In this document: positions 1-6,706 of the stretch, piece after piece | Numbering within the stretch: position 1 is the first letter of the stretch | Layout: each line of letters begins with the position of its first letter | Assembly (NCBI GenBank): GCA_028697935.1 | Contig: JAQVEM010000029.1 | Coordinates: forward strand, 1 to 12,553 | Reading direction: 5' to 3' | Length of the DNA stretch: 12,553 nt | DNA from: Actinomycetota bacterium | GTDB taxonomy: Bacteria; Actinomycetota; Humimicrobiia; Humimicrobiales; Humimicrobiaceae | Translations under genes and position numbers: made by a program | Notes under the pieces: model-generated | The model's database searches: none | What the model saw: the letters and a program-made list of their open reading frames with translations, nothing else | What the model was told of the DNA's origin: nothing

Positions 1-459
1 GCTTGCGGTAAGAAATACTTTTAATATCGCGTCAGGACAAACAACACTCCCTGTATCCCTACCTTCAAGTACAGCATTACCGTTTTTTATAAGTTCTCTT
101 TGCAGGCTTACGAGATATTTTCTTATCCCGGGCAATTTTGAGACTATGGACACGGCAGCACCTACTTTACTACTTCTTATTTCATCAGTAACATCTATCC
201 TGTTTAATTTTATTCCTGTATATTTATTTTCATCAACTGAATTATTATCAAGTTCAATTCTGGTTTTTCTTGCAATCTTTAGAATAGATTCTTCATCATT
301 GGGGTCAATATTGTTTTGAATGGCAATCAAAGTCAGCGCTCTATACATCGCGCCTGTGTCAATATACTTTAATCCTAATTCTCTTGCCAGAATTTTTGCT
401 ATTGTGCTTTTTCCACTTCCTGCCGGACCATCTATTGTAATAATGTTCTGAGTCTTCAT
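1..459 (-). CDS. cmk: Cytidylate kinase, C-terminus cut by the window edge
   Basis: Transfers phosphate from ATP to CMP or dCMP in the cytoplasm, for pyrimidine nucleotide supply. I translated 153 in-frame residues from an ATG at 459 to the window edge without a stop. The P-loop GPAGSGKS lies at residues 11-18. The dTGAMYRA segment follows at about 34-41, and GRDTGSVVCPDA at 133-144 corresponds to the family motif GRDIGTVVFPDA. The family is usually about 220 residues, so roughly the last 70 are missing here. The gene lies 53 bases downstream of aroA on the same strand, which fits the tyrA-aroA-cmk order known from Clostridia. No Shine-Dalgarno sequence is visible before the ATG; the leader is nearly all A and T. 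The identification is firm. Confidence 0.95.
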   Translation of the reverse strand, partial: MKTQNIITIDGPAGSGKSTIAKILARELGLKYIDTGAMYRALTLIAIQNNIDPNDEESILKIARKTRIELDNNSVDENKYTGIKLNRIDVTDEIRSSKVGAAVSIVSKLPGIRKYLVSLQRELIKNGNAVLEGRDTGSVVCPDAILKVFLTAS

Positions 460-512
460 TATTTGATTAATATGATTATTCTTTTTATTATCCAGACCTG
501 TCTATTAAATAC

Positions 513-1814
513 CTATCTAATATTTTTATCATATATTAATTTTTTAATACTATATTCAAAACCTGGAAAAGATACATTAATACAATCTGAATCAAGAATT
601 GTTACATTTCCACCGGACAGTAGAGAAAGTATCGAAAGTGACATAGCAATTCTATGGTCACCAAAACTTTTAACTTCGCCCTCACCCGCTCTGAATTCAG
701 GATTACCATTTATTATTATATCATTATGCTTTTCATCGATATCAACATTTAGCTTTTTAAACTGGCTTACAATTGACTCTATCCTGTCACTTTCTTTATA
801 TCTTAACTCTTCTGCGCCTTTTATTATTGTTGTACCCTCTGCTACAGCTGCAGCAACACAGAGCGCAGGTATTTCATCGATAATAAGAGGTATTTCTTCT
901 TTCTTTACTTCTATAGACTTTAATCTACTGGAAAAAGTCTCAATATCCGCCATTGGTTCATTATTTACAATTCTTTCATTTTTAATAATTATTTTACCAC
1001 CCATTTTTTTAAGTAGTTCTATAATGTAACTTCTGGTCGGATTTATGCCAGCATCTTTTATAAGTGTATGTGAATTTTTTAAAATTAAAGTAGCAACAAT
1101 AAAATAAGCTGCTGAAGAAATATCACCCGGTATAAAAATATTTCTGGCAACCAGTTTTCTATCCGGAATTAATCTTACATGTTCACCTTTATAAATAATA
1201 TTAGCACCAAAATACTCAAGCATTCGTTCGGTATGGTCTCTTGAAATTCCGGGTGAAATAATTTCTGTAACTCCTCTTGCATATAACCCGGCTAAAAGTA
1301 TAGCTGACTTAACCTGTGCACTTGGTACTTCTAGTTTAATTTTTTTCCCTTCAAGAAAAGGATTTCCGAATATTACAATCGGAGCCTTTGAATTATTTTC
1401 TCTCCCGTAAATTTTTGCACCCATTTCTCTTAAAGGTTTTATTATTCTTCCCATTGGCCTGTTGTTAATAGAACTATCTCCGCTTAAAACAGACATAAAA
1501 TTACTTGCCGATAAAACACCACTCATTATTCTTATGGTTGTTCCGGAATTTCCTGTATACAGTATATCATCCGGTTCACAGTAATTTTCAATCCCACTAC
1601 CATGGACTATTAAATTACCATTGATTTTTTCTATTTTAACTCTCAGTCTTTCCAGTATATTCAGGGTCTTCAGACAATCCTCGCAAAAAAGAAAATTTTC
1701 TATTACAGCATTGCCATCAGCAATAGAAGATATAATCAAACTTCTGTGTGAAATTGATTTATCTCCAGGTATTTTTATTTCACCTTTTATACTATTTATT
1801 CCGTGTATTTCCAT
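513..1814 (-). CDS. aroA: 3-phosphoshikimate 1-carboxyvinyltransferase (EPSP synthase), class II type
   Basis: Joins shikimate-3-phosphate and phosphoenolpyruvate to make EPSP, the sixth step of the shikimate pathway, in the cytoplasm. The 433 residues are full length for the family. Visible motifs are GDKSISHR (17-24), GNSGTTIR (88-95), RPMGR (119-123), SAQVK (165-169), RDHTE (192-196), NPTR (258-261), DEIPAL (313-318), KESDR (340-344) and GDHRIAM (385-391). The four short motifs used to define class II enzymes (GDK[ST], SAQxK, RxH[ST]E, NxTR) are all present, whereas class I enzymes such as that of E. coli start with LPGSKS. The ATG at 1814 lies one base after the tyrA stop codon, so translation is probably coupled; only a weak ribosome binding site is seen. 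The next gene downstream is cmk. Confidence 0.97.
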   Translation of the reverse strand: MEIHGINSIKGEIKIPGDKSISHRSLIISSIADGNAVIENFLFCEDCLKTLNILERLRVKIEKINGNLIVHGSGIENYCEPDDILYTGNSGTTIRIMSGVLSASNFMSVLSGDSSINNRPMGRIIKPLREMGAKIYGRENNSKAPIVIFGNPFLEGKKIKLEVPSAQVKSAILLAGLYARGVTEIISPGISRDHTERMLEYFGANIIYKGEHVRLIPDRKLVARNIFIPGDISSAAYFIVATLILKNSHTLIKDAGINPTRSYIIELLKKMGGKIIIKNERIVNNEPMADIETFSSRLKSIEVKKEEIPLIIDEIPALCVAAAVAEGTTIIKGAEELRYKESDRIESIVSQFKKLNVDIDEKHNDIIINGNPEFRAGEGEVKSFGDHRIAMSLSILSLLSGGNVTILDSDCINVSFPGFEYSIKKLIYDKNIR

Positions 1815-1815
1815 C

Positions 1816-2937
1816 TTAATCGCTTAAAACTTTTTTTACACTGGCTTCGTATCCGGCCTTCTCGATTGCTTCTTTTGTAATCTTTCCCGCATCTTCACCC
1901 TGAACAAGTATTTTAAGTATACCACCGGTGCTAAATTCAGTTGAATGAAAAATAGATATATCCTCAATATTAATTCCATGAGAGCTTATTGCTGTGGTAA
2001 TTTCGCTTATTTCCCCTGTCTTATCTACCATCGCAACCCTGACTTCATATAAATTGGATATATCTTTTTCTACAAATTTTGGAAGATTAACTCTTGCATT
2101 CTGTGCTTTTACATAATGGTCTTTAATTGATTCTATATCTTTTTTCTCAAGTTTTGACTTAAACCTGTTTAAATATTTTATATATTCATTTATTGCATTT
2201 ATTATTTTGTCTCTATTTTCCAGACTAATATCCACCCAGATTTTTGTGTTTGCAGCTGCGATTCTTGTCATGTCTCTGAATCCACCAGCACAGAGTTTAA
2301 ATAGATTTTTCATATCATTATGTCTGTCATCTATCATATCAACAAGATTTGTAGAAAGAACATGTGGTAGATGGCTTATAAGGGCTACATTCTCATCATG
2401 CTCTTCAGGATTAATAGTGATTACTTTTGCACCTATCCCTGTTAGCAGTGAATGTAGAGTAATAAGTGGATCAGATGCAGTTTTTTCAGTAGGGGTTAAT
2501 ATATAGAATGTATTTTTAAATAAGTCAGGTGTGGCGCTTAAAATACCTTCATTCTCAGAACCTGCCATAGGATGTCCTCCTATAAAAAATACATCTTCTG
2601 GTAATATTTCATTAACTCTGCGAACCACTTTTTCTTTTGCACTTCCGACATCTGTAATAATTGCACCTTTTTTTAAACTATCTTTTATATCTTCTACAAC
2701 ATTTACTATCTCACTGATTGGTGTTGCTATTATTATTAAATCAGCGTCCGATACTGCTTCACTGATATTATTAGAAATCATATCTATAACATTTCTGTAT
2801 CTGGCCATATCCATAGATTCTTTTTTAATATCAAACCCGGAAATAATAAAATCCTTATTTAAGTTTTTTAATGCTAAAGCCAGAGAGCCCCCTATAAGAC
2901 CCAGTCCTATTACAGCTATTTTTTTGATGTTTGTCAT
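1816..2937 (-). CDS. tyrA: Prephenate dehydrogenase with C-terminal ACT domain
   Basis: Oxidatively decarboxylates prephenate to 4-hydroxyphenylpyruvate, the committed step to tyrosine, in the cytoplasm. From the ATG at 2937 it has 373 residues. The Rossmann NAD(P) loop GLGLIGGS is at 11-18, with the acidic residue that usually favours NAD following strand 2 (GFDIKKE, 34-40). Further family motifs are TDVGSAK (95-101), GGHPMAGSE (120-128), EHD (179-181), ISHLPH (187-192) and GGFRD (218-222). Residues about 296-372 form an ACT domain (VRVAMVDKTGEISEI onward), so allosteric inhibition by tyrosine or another amino acid is likely. I chose ATG 2937 over an upstream in-frame TTG at 2949 because a GGAG Shine-Dalgarno sequence sits six bases before the ATG. 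The gene is first in the tyrA-aroA-cmk run. Confidence 0.96.
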   Translation of the reverse strand: MTNIKKIAVIGLGLIGGSLALALKNLNKDFIISGFDIKKESMDMARYRNVIDMISNNISEAVSDADLIIIATPISEIVNVVEDIKDSLKKGAIITDVGSAKEKVVRRVNEILPEDVFFIGGHPMAGSENEGILSATPDLFKNTFYILTPTEKTASDPLITLHSLLTGIGAKVITINPEEHDENVALISHLPHVLSTNLVDMIDDRHNDMKNLFKLCAGGFRDMTRIAAANTKIWVDISLENRDKIINAINEYIKYLNRFKSKLEKKDIESIKDHYVKAQNARVNLPKFVEKDISNLYEVRVAMVDKTGEISEITTAISSHGINIEDISIFHSTEFSTGGILKILVQGEDAGKITKEAIEKAGYEASVKKVLSD

Positions 2938-2943
2938 TTTAAG

Positions 2944-2947
2944 CTCC
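2944..2947 (-). promoter_or_regulatory. Shine-Dalgarno sequence that fixes the tyrA start
   Basis: The minus strand reads TTTGGAGCTTAAAATG. GGAG is separated from the ATG at 2937 by six bases, the usual spacing. It overlaps the alternative TTG start at 2949, which makes that longer start unlikely. Confidence 0.75.
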
Positions 2948-2999
2948 AAATAAATTAAAATGGTTAATTTTAAAAGATATCTTACTAAAATATCTTATT

Positions 3000-3028
3000 A
3001 ATATATAAAAAATATAAGATTTTGTGAA
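3000..3028 (-). promoter_or_regulatory. Candidate sigma-70-type promoter for tyrA-aroA-cmk
   Basis: On the minus strand TTCACA (3028-3023) is separated by exactly 17 bases from TATATT (3005-3000). Each hexamer matches the consensus at five of six positions. Transcription would start near 2993 and give a leader of about 56 nt before the tyrA ATG. The surroundings are very AT-rich, so chance matches are possible. The leader contains a ten-base palindrome AAGATATCTT (2974-2983) that could be an operator or nothing. Confidence 0.45.
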
Positions 3029-3057
3029 TAAGAACTTAGAGTAACATTTATTATTGC

Positions 3058-3100
3058 TAAAATCTATTTGTTATTGTTGTTCATTTTAATATAGATTTTA
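3058..3100. repeat. Perfect 10-bp inverted repeat upstream of the small-RNA promoter
   Basis: TAAAATCTAT (3058-3067) and ATAGATTTTA (3091-3100) are exact reverse complements separated by 23 bases. The core AATCTAT occurs again at 3150-3156, directly against the -35 box of the small-RNA promoter, and in the tandem repeats at 3446-3452 and 3468-3474. The arrangement could be a pair of protein-binding half-sites between the divergent tyrA and small-RNA promoters. No T-run follows either arm, so it does not look like a terminator. Confidence 0.5.
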
Positions 3101-3155
3101 CATTAACAAAAAATAAATATTTCTGTAAATCTGACATAAAAATAAATACAATCTA

Positions 3156-3184
3156 TTGACAACTTTTTTTAATTTTGATATCTT
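3156..3184 (+). promoter_or_regulatory. Promoter of the structured RNA, extended -10 type
   Basis: TTGACA (3156-3161), a perfect -35 box, is followed after exactly 17 bases by TATCTT (3179-3184). An extended -10 TG dinucleotide lies one base upstream of it (TGaTATCTT). The predicted start at about 3190-3192 coincides with the 5' strand of the outer stem of the RNA described below, which supports both calls. Confidence 0.7.
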
Positions 3185-3189
3185 TATGA

Positions 3190-3357
3190 TGTCTTAGAAC
3201 AGGAGGCAACTTTCAGAATTAATTGAGGTTTATATTCGAAAGAATACAAGCGTTAGGTTAATATTCTGAAAAGTCCCTGAGAAAAGTTCTAAGATATGCC
3301 CCGAGATGTTTAGTAGTCTAAGGCGCTAGCTAAGATGAAAGATAACTCGGGGTTTTT
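3190..3357 (+). ncRNA. Structured small RNA of unrecognised family
   Basis: This is an independent transcript of about 167 nt with its own promoter and terminator and no convincing ORF. The fold can be read directly. Outer stem P1 pairs 3189-3200 with 3286-3297 (12 bp with one G-U, including the perfect 9-bp core TCTTAGAAC/GTTCTAAGA). Inner stem P2 pairs 3211-3219 with 3263-3271 (perfect 9 bp, TTTCAGAAT/ATTCTGAAA). An apical hairpin at 3228-3251 has TATTC/GAATA closed by a GAAA tetraloop. Between P1 and P2 lies an asymmetric internal bubble, AGGAGGCAAC opposite AGTCCCTGAGAAAA. A rod with a central bubble recalls 6S RNA, but here the transcript ends pair differently, because the 3' end is a separate terminator domain. 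I do not match it to any riboswitch, tmRNA, SRP RNA or RNase P RNA. No plus-strand gene follows for 3.4 kb, so it is probably trans-acting. Confidence 0.7.
3298..3357 (+). terminator. Rho-independent terminator with a large structured loop
   Basis: CCCCGAG (3299-3305) pairs perfectly with CTCGGGG (3346-3352), followed at once by TTTTT. An extra G-U pair is possible at the base. The 40-base loop is unusually long and can itself fold, with TTTAG (3309-3313) pairing either with CTAAG at 3318-3322 or with CTAAG at 3330-3334. It is the most GC-rich patch in this AT-rich gap, which makes the call solid. Confidence 0.8.
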
Positions 3358-3430
3358 ATTATTATTTATTTTATTATACTGATATTTTTAAAGATTGCTT
3401 CTCCATTATCGCCTGAAATATAATAGATAG

Positions 3431-3474
3431 ATTAAAGGATGGATGAATCTATATTAAAGGATGGATGAATCTAT
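3431..3474. repeat. Perfect tandem duplication of a 22-bp unit
   Basis: Positions 3431-3452 and 3453-3474 are identical. The unit contains AAAGGATGGATGAATC. The left copy, together with 3427-3430, also forms a 7-bp inverted repeat (ATAGATT/AATCTAT, 3427-3433 with 3446-3452). There are two copies and no spacer, so this is not a CRISPR. It lies between the small-RNA terminator and the 3' end of the GGDEF/HD-GYP gene. The rest of 3358-3525 shows no gene and no clear terminator for that gene. Confidence 0.85.
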
Positions 3475-3525
3475 ATCTTAAAAAGCAGCCCAAAAATTTT
3501 TAAAACTTCCTGACTGTTCAATTCT

Positions 3526-4956
3526 TCAATCTGTACTGTTTAAATTATTTTCAACAATATTTATAAAAATCTCTATAAGATTGGGATCAAATTGGGTTCC
3601 CGAGCATCTTTTTAGTTCATTTATAGCTTCACTTTTACTGATTGCTTTTTTATATGCTCTATCATGAGTCATTACTTCATACGCATCTGCAATTGATATT
3701 ATTCTTGCGGTAAGAGGAATTTCTTCACCTTTTAGTCCCTGTGGGTAACCTGAACCATCCCACCACTCGTGATGTGATAATACAGCATCGGCTATTATTG
3801 CTAGTTGTGGGGATGAATTGCATATATTATAACCTACTTCAGTATGTTTCTTCATCATTTCCCATTCTTTTTTTGTAAGTTTACCTTTCTTCATTAAAAT
3901 ATCGTTGGATATCGCTATTTTTCCTATATCATGTAATGAAGCAAGCAGTGATAGTTCATTTAACTTATCTTCACTTAATTCAAGAATATTACCCAATTTT
4001 AACGCCAGCTCTCTCATTCTAAAAGTGTGCTCTTCTGTTTCCTGGCTCTTTTCTTGCAGAGTTCTTTCGAGCGATGAAATTATTGAACTTGAAATACTCT
4101 GTCTTTCAAGTAACTTCCTGCTGTACATCCGGTCTTCTGCTTCTCTTATGATGCTTTCCATATCCTGTTTGATATTTTTTTTCGTAGAGGAACCAAATGA
4201 AATGTTTATAGGTACTTTATGGTTTCTTGTTTTAAAGAATTCTATTCTTATCCTGTTTAATATTTCCTCTACATCCTTATTAGAGGTTTCAGGAAGCAAT
4301 ACAGCAAACTCATCTCCTCCCCATCTTGCAATTACATCTTCTTCCCTGCAGCACTTTTTTAGAATTTCCGCTACCTTTATTAGAAGCCTGTTACCTTCTT
4401 TAGAACCAAAAGTGTCGTTTATGGTTTTTAATCCATTAATGTCTCCTATTATAAAGCTCAGGGGAAGCTTATTTTTCGAATCAAGCCTTCTTACTTCTTC
4501 TTCAAAAAAAACTCTATTATATAATCCTGTTAACCTGTCTTTTAAAGATAAATTTTTTATCTCCTCTTCAGCCCTTTTTTCTTTTGTAACGTTATGAAGT
4601 ATTATTAATCTGGCAGCGATTTTATTTATATCATCTGTTAAATCTGATGGTATATCCCTGACAGTCATGTTAAAAATTTTTTTATGGCCATTTCTTGTTA
4701 TAATAATATCTTTTTTAAATTCGGAATCAGTGTAATCAACGTTTAAGCAATTTTTATATTCCGGGAGTAATTCATTTATATTTTTTCCAACAAAATTATT
4801 GCTTTCAATATTAAATAATTCTTTTGCCGGTTGATTAAGATATAAAATGTTTTCTTTACCATCAACTACAATAAGAGCATCATTTATGGAGTCTATAGCT
4901 TTTTTCAGTGCAACCTGTAATAAATTGAATTTTTCAGAATAATTACTTTTATCCAT
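3526..4956 (-). CDS. PAS-GGDEF-HD-GYP cyclic-di-GMP signalling protein
   Basis: A soluble cytoplasmic protein of 476 residues that could both make and degrade cyclic di-GMP. An N-terminal PAS sensor domain covers about 15-125. The GGDEF domain (about 138-280) has the GGDEF motif at 213-217, an upstream metal Asp in GDING (171-175) and an inhibitory-site RxxD (R204-D207) exactly five residues before GGDEF. It also has a variant GSKEGN (184-189) where GHxxGD is usual. The HD-GYP domain (about 290-470) has H310, the HDIGK motif (342-346), H371 and HHEWWDGSGYP (395-405), so the metal ligands look complete. No transmembrane segment is present. The ATG at 4956 has no Shine-Dalgarno sequence. The gene stands alone between long AT-rich gaps. 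Which activity dominates cannot be told from sequence, and the sensed ligand of the PAS domain is unknown. Confidence 0.93.
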   Translation of the reverse strand: MDKSNYSEKFNLLQVALKKAIDSINDALIVVDGKENILYLNQPAKELFNIESNNFVGKNINELLPEYKNCLNVDYTDSEFKKDIIITRNGHKKIFNMTVRDIPSDLTDDINKIAARLIILHNVTKEKRAEEEIKNLSLKDRLTGLYNRVFFEEEVRRLDSKNKLPLSFIIGDINGLKTINDTFGSKEGNRLLIKVAEILKKCCREEDVIARWGGDEFAVLLPETSNKDVEEILNRIRIEFFKTRNHKVPINISFGSSTKKNIKQDMESIIREAEDRMYSRKLLERQSISSSIISSLERTLQEKSQETEEHTFRMRELALKLGNILELSEDKLNELSLLASLHDIGKIAISNDILMKKGKLTKKEWEMMKKHTEVGYNICNSSPQLAIIADAVLSHHEWWDGSGYPQGLKGEEIPLTARIISIADAYEVMTHDRAYKKAISKSEAINELKRCSGTQFDPNLIEIFINIVENNLNSTD

Positions 4957-5241
4957 TTTTATTTAAGTTGTTCTGATGATTAAGTACTTTTTAATATTTT
5001 AAAAAAACTAAGTTTAAATAAATATATTGTAAATAAAGACAATGTATAACTTCTTTTACACTTATATATACAATTTTAATAAAATACTAACAGGATAAAT
5101 TAATTTAATTAATTATAGTATCATAAGTTTAATTATTTTTACAAGCATTCTATAAAGATTTCTCTAACTTTTAATTAACTAAATTTATTTATTATTATTT
5201 TACTTTTTAAATTATAACTTAATTTATAGTTTAAAATTATT
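4957..5241. other. Very AT-rich 285-base gap, no gene seen
   Basis: I find no supported ORF or GC-rich hairpin here. It separates two minus-strand genes. A weak promoter for the GGDEF/HD-GYP gene can be drawn on the minus strand: TTGTCT at 5042-5037 and TATTTA at 5020-5015 with 16 bases between. In sequence this poor in G and C such matches are weak evidence. No T-tailed hairpin marks the end of the upstream cation-transporter gene. Confidence 0.4.
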
Positions 5242-6636
5242 TTAATCTGGTTCCACATGTATTACAACTTCATTAATGTCTTTAAATTTTCTTTTTATAT
5301 CGTTTTCTAATCGGGTTATAATAGAATGTGCCTGTGCGACGTCAAGATTTTTATGTAATCTGCAGTGAAATGCAATGTTTCGAAGCCCTTCTTTCTCAAG
5401 TACTGTAAAATTATGGCATGTTTCAGGATCTATATATGAAGAAACCTCCTTCTTTATATCAGAAATGAATTGTTCTGATTTTTTAGTTATATCCTTCCAG
5501 GCCTCACTATCACGTACATCTTCAATATGAATATATACACTTCTTATATTTTTTATTTTTTCTTTTATTTTTTCTTCAATTATCTTTGTCAGTTTCTCTG
5601 CTTCATCTAATTTTAAATACTTGTTTAGTTCAACATGTATAGAAATATCTATTCCATTATCAACATTGTATATAAAAACATCATGAATATCTTTTACATA
5701 AGGCTGACTTATTACAATCTCTTTTATATATTTTTCAGTATCATTTTTTGAAAGCTTATACTTTGTTTCAATAATTATTTCAGCATCAGGTATATTCTCC
5801 GATATTTTATTTTTTATATTGTCTTTTATTATTTCAATACCCGGTGAATAAAATATACCTTCAAGGCATATTTTAAGATTAATAAACTTAATATTCCCAA
5901 CTTCATGTATTTTTAACTCATCAACTGATTTTATTTCTGGAAACTCTTTTAAGATATTTAAAACTTTTTCTGTTATTTCTGCTGGAATATAATCCATCAG
6001 GTTTCTAACTACATTAACCATTAACCTTAAACTAAATATTAAAACAATTACTGAGATTATAATTGATGCAATAGGGTCTGCAATCTGAAAGCCTGTCTCT
6101 GTAAGTAATAACCCTGCTAATACAATAATTGAACTAAAAATATCGCTTAAATAATTCAGAAACTCTGCCTTCAATGCAAATGAATTATACTTTATTGCAA
6201 CCCTTCGTATATAGTAAACTCTTATAATATTTATAATTACAGAAATTATCAGAACTGCAAAAATATAAGGGTTTATGTTTAAAACAAAATCTTTTAAAAT
6301 AATTCTCTGTACGGATTTATATATGATAAAAAAGCTTAATAAAGATATTATTATAATTTCAATAAAGGAAGATAAATTTTCATATTTTCCATGTCCGTAA
6401 GTATGGTCCTTATCTGCTGGTTTAGTCGCAATTCTTACTGCCATAAATGTTATAACAACTGTAACAATGTCAAGAGCATTGTTTAATGCTTCTGATAAAA
6501 CACCAATACTATTTGTATAATATGCAACTACTATTTTTATTATAACCAGAAAAATTGATACCAGAAGAGAATAAAAAGTAACTTTCCTTTTATCAAGCTC
6601 TTTTAACTCGTTAGAATTATCTTTTTCCTTTTTCAT
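5242..6636 (-). CDS. CDF-family cation exporter with three C-terminal domains
   Basis: An inner-membrane cation-diffusion-facilitator protein that would export a divalent metal in exchange for protons. Six membrane segments are visible at about 20-40, 45-66, 88-108, 120-141, 153-178 and 185-208, with the family signature DHTYGHGKYE at 77-86. The transport-site motifs are N52xxxD56 in segment 2 and N161xxxD165 in segment 5. Zinc exporters usually carry Asp or His at the first positions. An Asn in segment 2 is known from manganese-type members, so manganese or iron is a possible substrate. At 464 residues it is far longer than the usual 300. Residues about 222-292, 303-372 and 393-464 each resemble the cytoplasmic dimerisation domain, the third ending in VVIHVEP. 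It is divergent from the RimK-like gene. No Shine-Dalgarno sequence precedes the ATG. Confidence 0.92.
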   Translation of the reverse strand: MKKEKDNSNELKELDKRKVTFYSLLVSIFLVIIKIVVAYYTNSIGVLSEALNNALDIVTVVITFMAVRIATKPADKDHTYGHGKYENLSSFIEIIIISLLSFFIIYKSVQRIILKDFVLNINPYIFAVLIISVIINIIRVYYIRRVAIKYNSFALKAEFLNYLSDIFSSIIVLAGLLLTETGFQIADPIASIIISVIVLIFSLRLMVNVVRNLMDYIPAEITEKVLNILKEFPEIKSVDELKIHEVGNIKFINLKICLEGIFYSPGIEIIKDNIKNKISENIPDAEIIIETKYKLSKNDTEKYIKEIVISQPYVKDIHDVFIYNVDNGIDISIHVELNKYLKLDEAEKLTKIIEEKIKEKIKNIRSVYIHIEDVRDSEAWKDITKKSEQFISDIKKEVSSYIDPETCHNFTVLEKEGLRNIAFHCRLHKNLDVAQAHSIITRLENDIKRKFKDINEVVIHVEPD

Positions 6637-6678
6637 TAGAAAAATAATTATTTTTTGGCTTTATTATCTCAGGCTATC

Positions 6679-6694
6679 AGAATAGTGTTATTCT
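6679..6694. promoter_or_regulatory. Perfect palindrome, candidate operator
   Basis: AGAATAgtgtTATTCT consists of two exact 6-base arms around four bases. It lies in the 161-base divergent gap. It falls about 6 to 21 bases after the predicted transcription start of the cation-exporter gene, and would overlap the -35 region of a possible rimK-like promoter whose -10 TATAAT is at 6709-6714. A single dimeric regulator could therefore affect both genes. It has no T-tail and is not a terminator. The regulator is unknown. Confidence 0.45.
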
Positions 6695-6706
6695 AATTTG
6701 AAACAT

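Noticed and set aside
463..1029. 188-codon plus-strand ORF opposite aroA
   Set aside because: It lies almost entirely within aroA on the other strand. Its translation is a hydrophobic Ser/Ile/Leu-rich product of antisense reading and shows no family features.
2938..2949. Upstream TTG start for tyrA (MELK extension)
   Set aside because: The TTG overlaps the GGAG that serves the ATG at 2937, and no ribosome binding site precedes it.
3190..3357. Riboswitch controlling a downstream gene
   Set aside because: The terminator is followed on the same strand by no gene until 6798, and the consensus cores of TPP, SAM, lysine, cobalamin and cyclic-di-GMP riboswitches are not seen.
3431..3474. Possible CRISPR remnant
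   Set aside because: The two 22-bp units are directly abutted without spacers, and no cas gene is present.
3441..3480. Tiny ORFs starting in the 22-bp repeats (MDESILKDG and MDESIS)
   Set aside because: They have nine and six codons, end at once, and are explained by the duplication.
3905..4597. 230-codon plus-strand ORF opposite the GGDEF/HD-GYP gene
   Set aside because: It mirrors a gene with every expected motif on the minus strand. Its own translation is Ser/Leu/Phe-rich low complexity.
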